Shown one piece after another: positions 16,280 through 26,068 of a stretch of 45,167 nt of DNA (positions are counted from its first letter, which is position 1; the number at the start of each line of letters is the position of its first letter). The notes beneath the pieces were generated by a model that was not told where the DNA came from, did not search any database, and was given only the letters and a program-made list of their open reading frames with translations. Made by a program: the position numbers and the translations under genes. Source of the DNA: Paenibacillus cremeus (GTDB lineage: Bacteria; Bacillota; Bacilli; Paenibacillales; NBRC-103111); the NCBI RefSeq assembly GCF_007786445.1, contig NZ_VNJI01000008.1:139343-184509 (forward strand), written 5' to 3'.

Positions 16280-17004
16280 GCCAATTTACTCCCCGCTTCC
16301 GAGTCTAATAGGACGACGACATGCGGGTGGGTCTGCAGCAGCGAGGCTGGAACCTCCGTCGTGATCGGTCCTTGCAAGGCCTGCTTTACAATGTCTGCTT
16401 TATCGATACCGCGGACCACGAGCAGGATCATTTTCGCTTTGAGAATCGTTCCGACACCCATCGTAATCGCATGGCTCGGCACTTCCTCCGGCGTGTTGAA
16501 AAAGCGTGCATTCGCCTCCCGCGTCTGCTCGCGAAGCTTAACGACGTGCGTGCCGCGGATCAGGGAATGATCCGGCTCGTTAAAGCCGATATGGCCGTTA
16601 TGGCCAAGTCCGAGCAGCTGAAGATCGATCTGCTTCGCCTGCTCCAGCAAGCTGTCGTACCGCTGGCATTCCTCTTCCAGATTCGTGGCCATACCGTTAG
16701 GGATGTGGCACTGCTCCGGAGTAACGTTGACATGTCCGAGCAGATGCTTTTGCATGAAATAGTAGTAGCTTTCCGGGTGGGAGCGGTCCAAGCCGACATA
16801 CTCATCCAAGTTAAAGGTCGTTGCTTTGGAGAAGCTGACGAGCCCTTGGCGGTAGATTTGCACCAGCTCTTCATAGATTCCGATCGGCGTGCTGCCTGTA
16901 GCCAGCCCTAGAATGGCACGCGGATTCGTTTGCAGCATCCCGGTCAAAATTCCGGCGCCTGCTTTGTTCAGCTCTTCATTCGAGCGAAAGGTCAAAATGT
17001 TCAT
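16276..17004 (-). CDS. nagB: Glucosamine-6-phosphate deaminase
   Basis: 242 residues, typical of the short Bacillus-type NagB. Converts glucosamine-6-P to fructose-6-P and ammonia. Motifs: LGLATGSTPIGIYEEL (about 33-48; phosphate loop), FNLDEYVGL with the catalytic Asp (about 64-72), LGLGHNGHIGFNEPD (about 130-145; catalytic His/Glu region) and VPSHAITMGVGTILKA. It begins only five bases after the rpiR stop and overlaps nagA by four, so the three genes are one transcript. Confidence 0.96.
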   Translation of the reverse strand: MNILTFRSNEELNKAGAGILTGMLQTNPRAILGLATGSTPIGIYEELVQIYRQGLVSFSKATTFNLDEYVGLDRSHPESYYYFMQKHLLGHVNVTPEQCHIPNGMATNLEEECQRYDSLLEQAKQIDLQLLGLGHNGHIGFNEPDHSLIRGTHVVKLREQTREANARFFNTPEEVPSHAITMGVGTILKAKMILLVVRGIDKADIVKQALQGPITTEVPASLLQTHPHVVVLLDSEAGSKLA

Positions 17005-17009
17005 ACGAG

Positions 17010-17867
17010 CTATTTCCTGCTTTCTTTGTGGTATTTTTTCACCTGCTGGTACGAATGCTCGAGCAGCGGGACGTATTCGTCAAACTGTTCACTTACAAGC
17101 GCAGTAAATAAAATATCGATTACATGCAGCAGCGCGATTCTGGAGGCCATGTCGCCGCGCCGCATCCCTTCCTCAAGCGAGGAGGCAAACAGCCGGATAT
17201 CCGACGTTTGCGACAGCCGATTCATGCCGAACTTGGTCAGCGAGATGGTCAGCGCCCCGCGTTCTTTCGCACATTGCAGCGCATCAATCGTCTCGTGCGT
17301 TTCGCCGGAGTAGGAGATGGCGACCGCGACATCCTCCTTGGACAGGCTGGAAGCCGCCGTGATCTGCATGTGGGAGTCGGACCAGTGCTGGGCCATTTTG
17401 CCGATTCGCACCAGCTTCTGCTGAAAATCCAGCGCAACGATGCCGGAGGTGGCCATCCCGTACAGATCAATTCGCCGCGCGGAGCGGAGGGCATCAACTG
17501 CGCGCCGCAGCTCGCTCAAATCCAGCTGGCGTGTCGTATCGGAGATGGAGCGCAGATGGTTCGACTCGATCGCCTGCACAATGCTGGCCAGCGAATTGCC
17601 CGCAACGATGTCTTGGTAAGAGTTCTGCCCCGGTGTCTGTACGAGCTCGGCACCAAGCTTCATCCGAAAATCGGCATACCCCTTAAACAAAAAGCTGCGG
17701 CAAAACCGCGAAACCGTCGCTGTACTCGTACCCGACTTCTCAGAAAGCTCCGTGATGCTGAGGTGCACGGCCTCATGAGCATGGTCCAAAAGATATTGCG
17801 CCAGCTCTTGTTCCTTGCGGTGTAGAGCGGGTTGTTTTTCACGGATCGCCTGCAAAATGCTGGACAT
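17010..17867 (-). CDS. RpiR/MurR-family regulator of the nag operon
   Basis: 285 residues. N-terminal HTH_6 domain (1 to about 77; LSITELSEKSGTSTATVSRFCRS) and a SIS sugar-isomerase-type ligand domain (about 125-260; RIDLYGMATSGIVALDFQQKL and VAISYSGETHETIDAL). RpiR proteins bind sugar phosphates through SIS, and here the likely effector is GlcNAc-6-P or GlcN-6-P. It is the first gene of the nag transcript, so autoregulation is expected. AAGGTGAT precedes the ATG. In most Bacillus species the nag regulator is of the GntR type (NagR/YvoA), so an RpiR at this place is a variation. Confidence 0.9.
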   Translation of the reverse strand: MSSILQAIREKQPALHRKEQELAQYLLDHAHEAVHLSITELSEKSGTSTATVSRFCRSFLFKGYADFRMKLGAELVQTPGQNSYQDIVAGNSLASIVQAIESNHLRSISDTTRQLDLSELRRAVDALRSARRIDLYGMATSGIVALDFQQKLVRIGKMAQHWSDSHMQITAASSLSKEDVAVAISYSGETHETIDALQCAKERGALTISLTKFGMNRLSQTSDIRLFASSLEEGMRRGDMASRIALLHVIDILFTALVSEQFDEYVPLLEHSYQQVKKYHKESRK

Positions 17868-17942
17868 GGACGGATCACCTTAATTTTGCGTTAAATTTAT
17901 TTACTTAATTTTAAATGAATGAAGAAAATTATTTACATCATT

Positions 17943-17971
17943 ATCATATCCAATGCACGGCAATTATGCAA
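17943..17971 (-). promoter_or_regulatory. Predicted promoter of rpiR-nagBA
   Basis: On the minus strand TTGCAT (17966-17971), a 17-base spacer, and TATGAT (17943-17948). The 65 bases between it and the rpiR ATG are very AT-rich, with repeated ATTTAA/TTAAAT words that could be the operator, but no convincing single palindrome was found. Confidence 0.6.
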
Positions 17972-18140
17972 CCGATTTGCACCGCCGCCCCAGCTATTAT
18001 TTCCCTGAGCAGCAATCCAAATTACTCCAGTCGAAAATAGATGAAAAAGTCATGAAACGCGTTCGTTTTTTGTAAAATGTAGTCCTATTCTCTTATTTCC
18101 ATGGTAAAATAAAACTATCTATGTCTACTAGAGGTGAAAT

Positions 18141-21100
18141 ATGTCGAAACGCAAAGAGCCTGCCCATAAGAAGCGAGGAAAGCGCCATGTTCACAAGCCG
18201 ATGACAGCATTGCTGGCTGCTGCATTGTCGGTGGGACCGGCATTCTATTCGTTGGGTGCTGCTGAAGCCCAGGCTGCTCCTCCGGTAACGCTGCTGCCGA
18301 TCAAAGATATCACTGGCGTGCCGGGTGAGACTTTCAGTCTAAATCTAGCGGATTACTTCGGTCCGGGAAACGAAACTAGCACGTTTAATGTAGTGGCTAC
18401 AAACTCCGAGATTGTCAAAAAAGCGCAGTTCGGCAGCAAGCTCGAATTGTACCTGGACCACCCGGGGATGACGACGTTTACCGTCACGCTGGGCAGCGGC
18501 ACGGTCAGCGAAAGCTTTAACGTCCGAGTCATCGATCCGGGAGCCGATGGGAAGCTGGATGTCATTGATCTCGTCCGATTCATGAACAACAATCCAGGCG
18601 CCATCACTTCACGAGACGGCGCGACCGGCGTACTCAATAAGGTAGAACCGGCGGTCAGCAAAGTGAACCACGCGCCAACGCCGAACACGTTTCAATTTCA
18701 AATTCCCTACTCTGGTTCGCAGGCTTTGGTGCGTTTGGCGCAAATATTCCGAGATCCGGATGGAGACTCGCTAACCTTCCAGGCTGAGCCTGTCATTCCG
18801 GGCGGTGAGGGAGTGACGGCCTCCGTGACTGGGAATGAGCTCACGTTCACGGGGGACTTAATAGCAGGAACGGCGGGTGCCACCTTCCGGATTACAGCGA
18901 CGGATAGTGCGGGGCTGTCGGCCGTTCAGTTCCTGACGCTCGTGCCTAATCACAACCCACAGACGGTAGCTACCGCTACTTACAGTGTCTACGCTCCGCT
19001 TGGTACGGTGCCTGCTCCTATTAACCTCAGCCCGTTTTTTATGGATCCGGATGGGGATCCGATTACGTATTCCGTCACTCCACCAGTTAACGGCGGGGTC
19101 ACAGCGAGTGTGTATGGCTCTACGCTAACTTTCTCTGGTGTGATGAGCAACAACCCTACGGAATTTAGCGTATGGGCGAGGGATAATAAGGGCGGATACT
19201 CGAATCCGTTCTTGGTGATTCTGAACCCTAACAGTACAGCGCCGACTGGTAATCATACGCCGACAGTGACACAGCAAACGTACGGTCTAGTCTACAGACA
19301 AGGCGATATGGTGCATCCGATCAACTTGGCGAGTAATTTCAGCGATCCGGACGGCGATGCGCTGAGTTATTCTTTGAGCGCTTTCAATAGCGGAGGCCTT
19401 AATCCTTCCATAAGCGGTTCTATGCTTTCGTTTACCGGCAAGCTGCTATCCGACGCCTTTTTTGTAGTGAAGGCAGATGACAACCGCGGCGGGAAAATAA
19501 CGGCAACTTATCAAATTACAGCGACTCCCAATAACTCTCCAACGGTGTCGCAGCAGGTGTACAGCTTTGACTATCCTGTAGGTACTACTAAGCTGCCCAC
19601 GTTTGAGTTGGGTCAACTATTTAACGATCCGGACGGGGATCCACTCCAGTACAGCTATACGACATCTGATGACGGAGGCCTCATTCCAACGATCATCGGC
19701 TCTACGCTAAGCTTCGGTGGTCAGTTGGAGCGGAATGCTTCCATCATTGTATCCGCTACCGATGGCAGGTACGGTTTTGCTAGCGCCTATTTCTATTTCA
19801 ATGCTGCGGCAGTGAATCACGCGCCAACGGTAACGCAGCAGACCTACGGTTTTACTTATCCGCAAGGCGATTTCGTACAATTAAGCTTTGATTTGAGCGA
19901 AAACTTTAAGGATCTGGACGGGGATGCACTGCAGTTCACGATCACGTCGTCATCAACCGCTGGAGATATCAGCCCAGAGCTTAACGGATCGAACCTATCC
20001 TTCACCGGCAAGCTGAACTCGGACGTGACCTTTACTGTTACGGCATACGACGGCAAGGGAGGTACTGCTGAGGCGTATTATTACTTCAACGCGCAAGCTC
20101 CTGCAAACCATGCTCCGACGGCGGTGCAGCAGGTGTTCAGCTTTACATCCAAGCAAGGAAGCTATGTGGAATCGATCGATTTATCCGGAAACTTTACGGA
20201 TCTGGACAACGATAGGTTGGAATATTCGGTTACACCACAATTGCCTTCGGGCTTCAACCCAATCGTCAGCGGCTCGCTGCTTATGTTCAACGAGAAAATG
20301 CCATCCGATGCGACGTTTACTGTTACGGCAAGCGATGGGCACGGCGGAACGGCGCAGGCGGAGTATCACATCATTGCGGAGCTGAATCACGCACCGACGG
20401 TGATGGAGCCGAATTATAATTATACATATCTGTCAGGCAGCAGGGTGAATTCCATCGATTTGGCAAACGATTTCGCCGATTCCGACGGAGATCAGCTTCA
20501 GTACAGTTACACGACAACGGATGCTGGTGGACTGTATCCTGAAATCAGCGGCTCCATGCTGTTATTAGGTGGTCAATTGGATCGTGATGCGACCTTTATC
20601 GTGACGGCAGAAGATGGCCAGGGCGGTAGTATGAAGGCGAATTATAACTTCAAGGTGAACCACGCACCAACAGTGACGGAAGCGACATACAATTTAACTT
20701 ATCTAATAGGTAGCGCAGTGAATTCGGTCGATTTGTCGCACTTTTTCACCGATCCGGATGGAGATCAGCTTGAGTACAGTTACACGACAATGGATGCTGG
20801 AGGATTGAACCCGCAGATCAGCGGCTCTATGCTGTTGTTAGGCGGTCAATTGGAACGAGATGCGACCTTTATCGTGACGGCGGACGACAATCGCGGCGGG
20901 ACCATGAAGGCGACTTATAACTTCAAGGTAAACCACGCGCCGACAGTAACGCATCAGACTTATGGCGGTCTAATGTTCAATGAAGGCAGCATTAACGCAT
21001 CTATCGACGTGTCAGGAAACTTTAATGACCTGGACGGCGATACGCTGGAGTACAAAGTTACACCAGACACTAGCGCAGATGTTACAGCTACAATTAGCGG

Positions 21101-23279
21101 CTCTGTACTTTCTTTTGGAGGCACGCTGCATTCCGGGACCACGTTCACTGTTAAGGCGAGTGACGGTCGGGGTGGAGTCGTGTCCGCGGACTATCCTATT
21201 GCAGTTAATCATGCTCCAACGGTGACGAATGCTGAGATCGTTGGCGAGTACAGACTAGGGTCAGGCACATCCGCTGCCATCCAAACGCCAAGCTTCGATT
21301 TATCGGGAAATTTCCAAGATGCAGATTTGGATGCATGGGATCATCTTACCTTTAATGTGACCCCATCTAGTACGAATACACTGGAGACAGTAGTTAGAAA
21401 TGGAGTATTATCTTTTGCTGGAATGCCTTCCGGCAGCCCTGTATTGACCTATACCGTGACAGCTACGGATTTAATGGGGCTCTCAAGCAGCGCTACCTAT
21501 ACTCTGAATCCGAAGGTCAATCAAAATCCTTCGGTTACCGAAAATGTGTATCATTTAACTTATCCGGCAGCTTCAGAAGGACTCGTAACCATACCTGAAA
21601 CATCGATTAATTTGCTCGACAACTTCTCCGACGCAGATCATGATGCGTTGAACTTCACACTGGCTACGGAAGGCTCGGTGATTCCTGAAGGGCTCACGGC
21701 TTTCGTGTCGGGCTCGAATCTGATCTATTCTGGAAGCATTGAGGCATGGGAGACGCCGAGGTTCCTGATCGTTGCCGAAGATGAATTGAAGGGCAAGGTC
21801 GAAGCAACCTATGTTCTGGAGTCGTCGGATGGAAATCATAAGCCGGTTGTTGCTTCAGGGTTAACATTCGAGTATAGCACTGGCGAAGGTTATATGGATT
21901 TTTATGAAAATATAGACAATTATGTGAGCGACCTTGACAATGACAGTTTGACCTTTACAATAAACCAATCGAAGACCAGCCCGGATATTTTGCAAAAGGC
22001 AGCTATTGTGTCAGGTTCTTTCTTAAGTGTTTGGGGCTACATGCAAGGTCATTTTGGGAATTATACCGTCGCCGTAGATGTACAGGATTCGAAGGGCGCT
22101 ACAACGACGCTTAGCATTAATCTATTAGCACCTAATCATGCACCTGGCGTGGAGGATAGTAATCCGCACGTAACCTTTATTGATAAGAATGATACCAGCA
22201 CGCTGGAATCCGTCTTTTTAGATTATAACTTTTATGATGAAGACGAAGAGGCGATTACCTACACGATCGATGAGGCGAACTCAATTCTACCAAGTGGTTA
22301 CAAGGTGAATATTAATGAATTCAATGAGCTTGAACTGAAAAAGGTCGATGGTTACGTACCACAGGCCACAGATGTTATTTCGGTTAGGGTAGTAGCAAAG
22401 GATGGCAGAGGCGAGACGGTGTCGGCGAATTATACTTTCCAGTACGACCGCGCTCCGCAAGTGCTCGCTAGCAGCTATGCTGTGCAGGCTGATGCTCAAG
22501 ATTTTACGCTAGATCTTTATCAGCTCTGTGAAGACCCAGACAAAGGAGACGAGTTTAACATCCAAGCAAGCATCGTGGATTCTGGAGCTGGATGGATCAG
22601 TTTGGACAGTGAGGTTTCGACGTTGCTGCACTTCGGAACGCCTAGTGGATCGATGCCGGCATCCGTTAATTTCACCGTAACGGATAGCCACGGTTTGACC
22701 GCATCGAAGACGGTTACATTTACCCCTTCGGATACAGCGGCATTGACACCTAAAGACAAGAGCATCGGGATCGGCACCCAATTAACATTAAAAGACATGT
22801 ACAAGCGTTACAGCAATCTGAATGCTTCAACCAAATTCACAGCTAGTACTTCCTACGATTCTAACGTGTTTGCTATTACATCGGAGGATTGGAAAGATTT
22901 GACCTTTGAATCGTACTACTATAGCGGAGTCTCCAACGTGGTGATCGTCGGATCAGATACTCTCGGAAATCAAGGGGTTATTGATATCCTAAAGATTACA
23001 GCAGATTATCCGATAACGTCGGGGTCTACAGTGACCGTAAATAATCCGTTTAATGAGACGAATGAGTTGAGCAGCCTAACGACAGAGGTGCTAGATTATT
23101 ACGGGGTGGGCATAACAGCCGATGTTACTCAAAGCACGCAGCCCGGTGCTTTGGATGTGAATGTCCACAATCCGTCTCAGGGCTATGCCCCAGCTCAAAT
23201 TATAATCAAATCCCAATTCAATGACGGCTCCGGTGAAGCAACGATTTATCAGTTCTATTACCAGCCACAGCTAAATTAG
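18141..23279 (+). CDS. Large secreted protein of ~14 cadherin-like/Ig-like repeats
   Basis: 1712 residues. The N-terminus is a long Sec signal peptide: a basic stretch RKEPAHKKRGKRHVHK, a hydrophobic core, and AEAQAA as probable cleavage near residue 47. Residues ~48-170 form a distinct first domain. About 14 repeats of 80-100 residues run from ~176 to ~1520. Each starts with N-H-A-P-T-V or a variant and carries D-P-D-G-D (variants DLDGD, DSDGD, DADHD), a likely Ca-binding turn of bacterial cadherin-like domains. The last ~190 residues are different. No LPXTG, SLH or choline-binding anchor is visible, so retention at the surface is unexplained. The glycosyltransferase gene starts 24 bases later. 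Probable adhesin or matrix protein; ligand unknown. Confidence 0.85.
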   Translation: MSKRKEPAHKKRGKRHVHKPMTALLAAALSVGPAFYSLGAAEAQAAPPVTLLPIKDITGVPGETFSLNLADYFGPGNETSTFNVVATNSEIVKKAQFGSKLELYLDHPGMTTFTVTLGSGTVSESFNVRVIDPGADGKLDVIDLVRFMNNNPGAITSRDGATGVLNKVEPAVSKVNHAPTPNTFQFQIPYSGSQALVRLAQIFRDPDGDSLTFQAEPVIPGGEGVTASVTGNELTFTGDLIAGTAGATFRITATDSAGLSAVQFLTLVPNHNPQTVATATYSVYAPLGTVPAPINLSPFFMDPDGDPITYSVTPPVNGGVTASVYGSTLTFSGVMSNNPTEFSVWARDNKGGYSNPFLVILNPNSTAPTGNHTPTVTQQTYGLVYRQGDMVHPINLASNFSDPDGDALSYSLSAFNSGGLNPSISGSMLSFTGKLLSDAFFVVKADDNRGGKITATYQITATPNNSPTVSQQVYSFDYPVGTTKLPTFELGQLFNDPDGDPLQYSYTTSDDGGLIPTIIGSTLSFGGQLERNASIIVSATDGRYGFASAYFYFNAAAVNHAPTVTQQTYGFTYPQGDFVQLSFDLSENFKDLDGDALQFTITSSSTAGDISPELNGSNLSFTGKLNSDVTFTVTAYDGKGGTAEAYYYFNAQAPANHAPTAVQQVFSFTSKQGSYVESIDLSGNFTDLDNDRLEYSVTPQLPSGFNPIVSGSLLMFNEKMPSDATFTVTASDGHGGTAQAEYHIIAELNHAPTVMEPNYNYTYLSGSRVNSIDLANDFADSDGDQLQYSYTTTDAGGLYPEISGSMLLLGGQLDRDATFIVTAEDGQGGSMKANYNFKVNHAPTVTEATYNLTYLIGSAVNSVDLSHFFTDPDGDQLEYSYTTMDAGGLNPQISGSMLLLGGQLERDATFIVTADDNRGGTMKATYNFKVNHAPTVTHQTYGGLMFNEGSINASIDVSGNFNDLDGDTLEYKVTPDTSADVTATISGSVLSFGGTLHSGTTFTVKASDGRGGVVSADYPIAVNHAPTVTNAEIVGEYRLGSGTSAAIQTPSFDLSGNFQDADLDAWDHLTFNVTPSSTNTLETVVRNGVLSFAGMPSGSPVLTYTVTATDLMGLSSSATYTLNPKVNQNPSVTENVYHLTYPAASEGLVTIPETSINLLDNFSDADHDALNFTLATEGSVIPEGLTAFVSGSNLIYSGSIEAWETPRFLIVAEDELKGKVEATYVLESSDGNHKPVVASGLTFEYSTGEGYMDFYENIDNYVSDLDNDSLTFTINQSKTSPDILQKAAIVSGSFLSVWGYMQGHFGNYTVAVDVQDSKGATTTLSINLLAPNHAPGVEDSNPHVTFIDKNDTSTLESVFLDYNFYDEDEEAITYTIDEANSILPSGYKVNINEFNELELKKVDGYVPQATDVISVRVVAKDGRGETVSANYTFQYDRAPQVLASSYAVQADAQDFTLDLYQLCEDPDKGDEFNIQASIVDSGAGWISLDSEVSTLLHFGTPSGSMPASVNFTVTDSHGLTASKTVTFTPSDTAALTPKDKSIGIGTQLTLKDMYKRYSNLNASTKFTASTSYDSNVFAITSEDWKDLTFESYYYSGVSNVVIVGSDTLGNQGVIDILKITADYPITSGSTVTVNNPFNETNELSSLTTEVLDYYGVGITADVTQSTQPGALDVNVHNPSQGYAPAQIIIKSQFNDGSGEATIYQFYYQPQLN
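20385..20930 (+). repeat. Two near-identical tandem 273-bp units within the surface-protein gene
   Basis: Units at 20385-20657 and 20658-20930 are each exactly 91 codons. Long stretches are almost identical at DNA level, for example GATCAGCTTCAGTACAGTTA against GATCAGCTTGAGTACAGTTA, 273 bases apart. Other repeats in the gene have diverged much further, so this is a recent duplication. Confidence 0.8.
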
Positions 23280-23303
23280 ACACAGCTATATGAAGGAGAG
23301 GCC

Positions 23304-24779
23304 ATGAGAACAGCCCAAGCGGAGCGCTATTACGAGTCGATAATTGCAGCCCTAAAAGAACAACGCTACACCGAAGCTGAGCGGGGGGCAATCGAAGAAA
23401 TTCGGAGAGCCCCGCTGGCTCCCCAGGCGTGGACGCTGCTAGGCGAAGCGCTGCTGCACCAAGGCTACGGCCATGCAGCACGCAAGACGTTTGGCCGAGC
23501 GTGGCTGTTGGACCCGGAAGCGGCTTGGGTGGAGCAGGTGGAGCAAGCGCTGAAGCGCACACAACCAGGACCCTCACGCGCAGACATCGATGAGCTGCTG
23601 CAGGTCAAACGCGTGACCGTGACCGTCGGCATCATTGCTCGGGACGAAGAGCGAACGATCCGCCGATGTTTAGCCAGTCTGCAAGGAGCTGTCGATGATA
23701 TCGTCGTGGTGGATTGCGAATCCAAGGATGCTACAGCCTCGATTGCTGCTGAGTTTCCTGGTGTGAAAATTGTACGAACATCATGGAACAACGATTTTTC
23801 TGCGCTGCGCAATGCCGGTTTGGCTGTCATGAACACGGACTGGGTGCTCTGGATCGATGCCGATGAAGAGCTGCACCCGGATGATGTGACAGCCGTGCGC
23901 GAAGTCGCCGGATTGTACGATGATATGGATGTGCCTTCGGTGCTGTACATTTGGCAGGTGAATCGGATCGCGGGCTCCGTACGGCATGAATTTTCGCAGA
24001 CTCGTATGTTCCCGCTTCGATATGGGCTCCGCTATCACGGTCGCGTGCATGAACAGGTTGGTCCGAGGGAAGGGAGCATCTACTCGCAGGTGACCTATCG
24101 GAAGCCGGTTCGGATTCGACTGCTGCACGACGGGTACGAGCCGGATATCGTGAAGCAGAAGGATAAGATCAGCCGCAATCTGAGGCTGCTTGAGATGATG
24201 GTGAAGGAAGAGCCGGACAACCCCGGCTGGTGGATGTATTATGCCCGGGAGTCGCTGGCGGCAGGGCAAACGGAGCAGGCGCTTGAAGCGATTCGCAGGA
24301 CGGAAGAGACCGCGCTGCACCAGCCGCGCTTCGGGCGCTTGCTGGATGCCTTGATGCTCAAGGCCAAAATTCATTTGGCGGCTCGCCGGTGGGATGAAGT
24401 CGAAGAGGCTTGCATGAAGGCACTCGAGCTGGATGCCGATTTCCCGGACGCCCAATTTTACTTAGCCACCGCGAAGCTGCACCGGGGCGCAGAGCTGCAT
24501 CGGGAAGCCGAGAAGCTTTTGCGGCAATCCAAGGATAGCTTCAAGCGGTACCGCGGCACTGTCTCTCCGGACCACGAGATCGCCCAGTGGAAAGCGGACG
24601 TATCGCTCGCCGACATCGCGCGTTCCGTAGGCAAATTCGCAGACGCTACCCAGATGTACCAGCAAGTGCAAGCCCGTGCCCCTTACGTCCACCAGATCCA
24701 TAAGCCGTTGCAGCGGATGGAAGAGCAGTACCGGAAGCTGCAGGAACTGATGAACCGACCAGACGGACGATCGAAGTAG
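23304..24779 (+). CDS. Family 2 glycosyltransferase flanked by TPR-like helices
   Basis: 491 residues. Residues 1-90 look like TPR helices. GT2 catalytic domain about 105-330: VTVGIIARDEERTIRRCLAS, DDIVVVDCESKDATASIA, RNAGLAVMNTDWVLWIDADE with the DxD-type metal site in DADEE. The C-terminal ~170 residues return to TPR-like repeats (ALEAIRRTEETALHQPRFGR). This arrangement resembles SunS-like and other protein/peptide glycosyltransferases. It begins 24 bases after the cadherin-like gene with GAAGGAGAGG as ribosome binding site, so co-transcription is likely. The obvious hypothesis is that it O-glycosylates the repeat protein (inference). No membrane segment. Confidence 0.82.
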   Translation: MRTAQAERYYESIIAALKEQRYTEAERGAIEEIRRAPLAPQAWTLLGEALLHQGYGHAARKTFGRAWLLDPEAAWVEQVEQALKRTQPGPSRADIDELLQVKRVTVTVGIIARDEERTIRRCLASLQGAVDDIVVVDCESKDATASIAAEFPGVKIVRTSWNNDFSALRNAGLAVMNTDWVLWIDADEELHPDDVTAVREVAGLYDDMDVPSVLYIWQVNRIAGSVRHEFSQTRMFPLRYGLRYHGRVHEQVGPREGSIYSQVTYRKPVRIRLLHDGYEPDIVKQKDKISRNLRLLEMMVKEEPDNPGWWMYYARESLAAGQTEQALEAIRRTEETALHQPRFGRLLDALMLKAKIHLAARRWDEVEEACMKALELDADFPDAQFYLATAKLHRGAELHREAEKLLRQSKDSFKRYRGTVSPDHEIAQWKADVSLADIARSVGKFADATQMYQQVQARAPYVHQIHKPLQRMEEQYRKLQELMNRPDGRSK

Positions 24780-24793
24780 AGCAGAACGAAACC

Positions 24794-24863
24794 AATGCAC
24801 CTCATAGAAAAGGACATGGGAGCCCGAGTGGTAATCCGATGGAAATTCTAGGGGTGCATTTTT
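24794..24863 (+). terminator. Terminator after the glycosyltransferase gene
   Basis: AATGCACC (24794-24801) pairs with GGTGCATT (24853-24860), extended inward by ATAGAA/TTCTA, and is followed by TTT. The loop is long (about 40 bases). Confidence 0.6.
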
Positions 24864-24889
24864 GTCGTTCCAATTCCTCCATTCAGCAT

Positions 24890-24940
24890 AAAAAAGCCGC
24901 TCCCGGGCCCAGCCCACAACAGGCTGAGCCGGAAAGCGGC
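24890..24940 (-). terminator. Terminator of mtnKA
   Basis: On the minus strand GCCGCT (24896-24901) pairs with AGCGGC (24935-24940), with further GGC/GCC and AGCC/GGCT pairs inside. The stem is followed by TTTTTT, 15 bases beyond the mtnA stop. Confidence 0.8.
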
Positions 24941-24955
24941 CCAAATTACGCGAAT

Positions 24956-26041
24956 TTACTCAAACAGCTTCTTCAAGTTTTCCTCATACGGCGCGCGGAT
25001 AACACCCTTTTCCGTGATAATCGCCGTCACATATTCGTTCGGTGTGACGTCGAAGGCAGGATTAAATACCTTCACGCCTACAGGGGCGGTACGTTTGCCA
25101 AAGCCCTGTGTAATCTCGTCCTCGTGACGCTCCTCGATCGGAATGTCCCCGCCGGTCGGCGTGGTCAGGTCGATCGTGGACATCGGGCACGCGACGTAGA
25201 ATGGAATGCCGTGCGCCTTCGCCAGCACAGCAACGCTGTACGTGCCGATTTTGTTGGCCACGTCGCCATTGGCGGCAACCCGGTCGGTGCCCACGATAAC
25301 GGCCTGCACCCAGCCTTTAGCCATGACGGCACCGGCCATGTTGTCGCAGATCAGCGTCACGTCAACGCCGGCCTGCTGCAGCTCAAACGCGGTTAAGCGC
25401 GCGCCCTGGAGAACGGGCCGGGTTTCATCCGCGAACACCTTGAGGTTCATGCCCTTCTCCTTCGCCAGATACATCGGCGCCGTCGCCGTGCCGTACCGCG
25501 CGGTCGCCAGGCCGCCCGCGTTGCAGTGCGTGAGGACGCCCATGCCGTCCTCGAACAACCCCAGCGCGTGCTCGCCAATGAGGCGGCACGTCTCCTCGTC
25601 CTCGGCTTGGATCGCCCGCGCCTCGTCAAGCAGCGCTTGCTTCGCCGCTTCCACGGTCACATCGCCCGTGGAAGCGCCGCCGAGCAGCGCCTCTGCCAGC
25701 GCTCGCATGCGATCGAGCGCCCAAAACAAATTCACCGCCGTCGGTCTCGACGTCGCAAGATAATCGCACTGGCGGAGCACCTCCGCCAGCAGCGCCTCCC
25801 GGCTGCCGCTAAGCGCGCGCACGCCGAGGTACACCCCATACGCCGCCGAGATGCCGATGGCCGGCGCCCCGCGGACCGCCAGCTGCTTGATGGCGTCCCA
25901 AACCTGCTCGGACGTCGTCAGCTCCAGGTAGACGATCTCGCCCGGAAGCAGACGCTGATCCAGCAGGTCCAAGCGATCCTCGAGCGAATTCCACCGGACC
26001 GACTGCAGCCAATCGGCGGAAGCTTGTGTTTCAATACTCAT
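24956..26041 (-). CDS. mtnA: S-methyl-5-thioribose-1-phosphate isomerase
   Basis: 361 residues. Isomerises MTR-1-P to MTRu-1-P in the methionine salvage pathway. Family signatures include [20 protein letters not shown] (about 52-71), [18 protein letters not shown] with the catalytic Cys (about 160), [17 protein letters not shown] and [18 protein letters not shown] with the catalytic Asp (about 240). The family is related to eIF2B. It is downstream of mtnK with a 27-base gap, as in the B. subtilis mtnKA operon. Other salvage genes (mtnW, X, B, D) are not in this window. Confidence 0.96.
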   Translation of the reverse strand: MSIETQASADWLQSVRWNSLEDRLDLLDQRLLPGEIVYLELTTSEQVWDAIKQLAVRGAPAIGISAAYGVYLGVRALSGSREALLAEVLRQCDYLATSRPTAVNLFWALDRMRALAEALLGGASTGDVTVEAAKQALLDEARAIQAEDEETCRLIGEHALGLFEDGMGVLTHCNAGGLATARYGTATAPMYLAKEKGMNLKVFADETRPVLQGARLTAFELQQAGVDVTLICDNMAGAVMAKGWVQAVIVGTDRVAANGDVANKIGTYSVAVLAKAHGIPFYVACPMSTIDLTTPTGGDIPIEERHEDEITQGFGKRTAPVGVKVFNPAFDVTPNEYVTAIITEKGVIRAPYEENLKKLFE

Positions 26042-26068
26042 ATCGATAATCTCCTTCGATGTAAAAAA

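Noticed and set aside
18660..22560. Regularly spaced repeats that might suggest a CRISPR-like or satellite array
   Set aside because: The periodicity (about 250-300 bases) follows protein domains in one continuous reading frame with conserved NHAPT and DPDGD codons. There are no short identical repeats with unique spacers.
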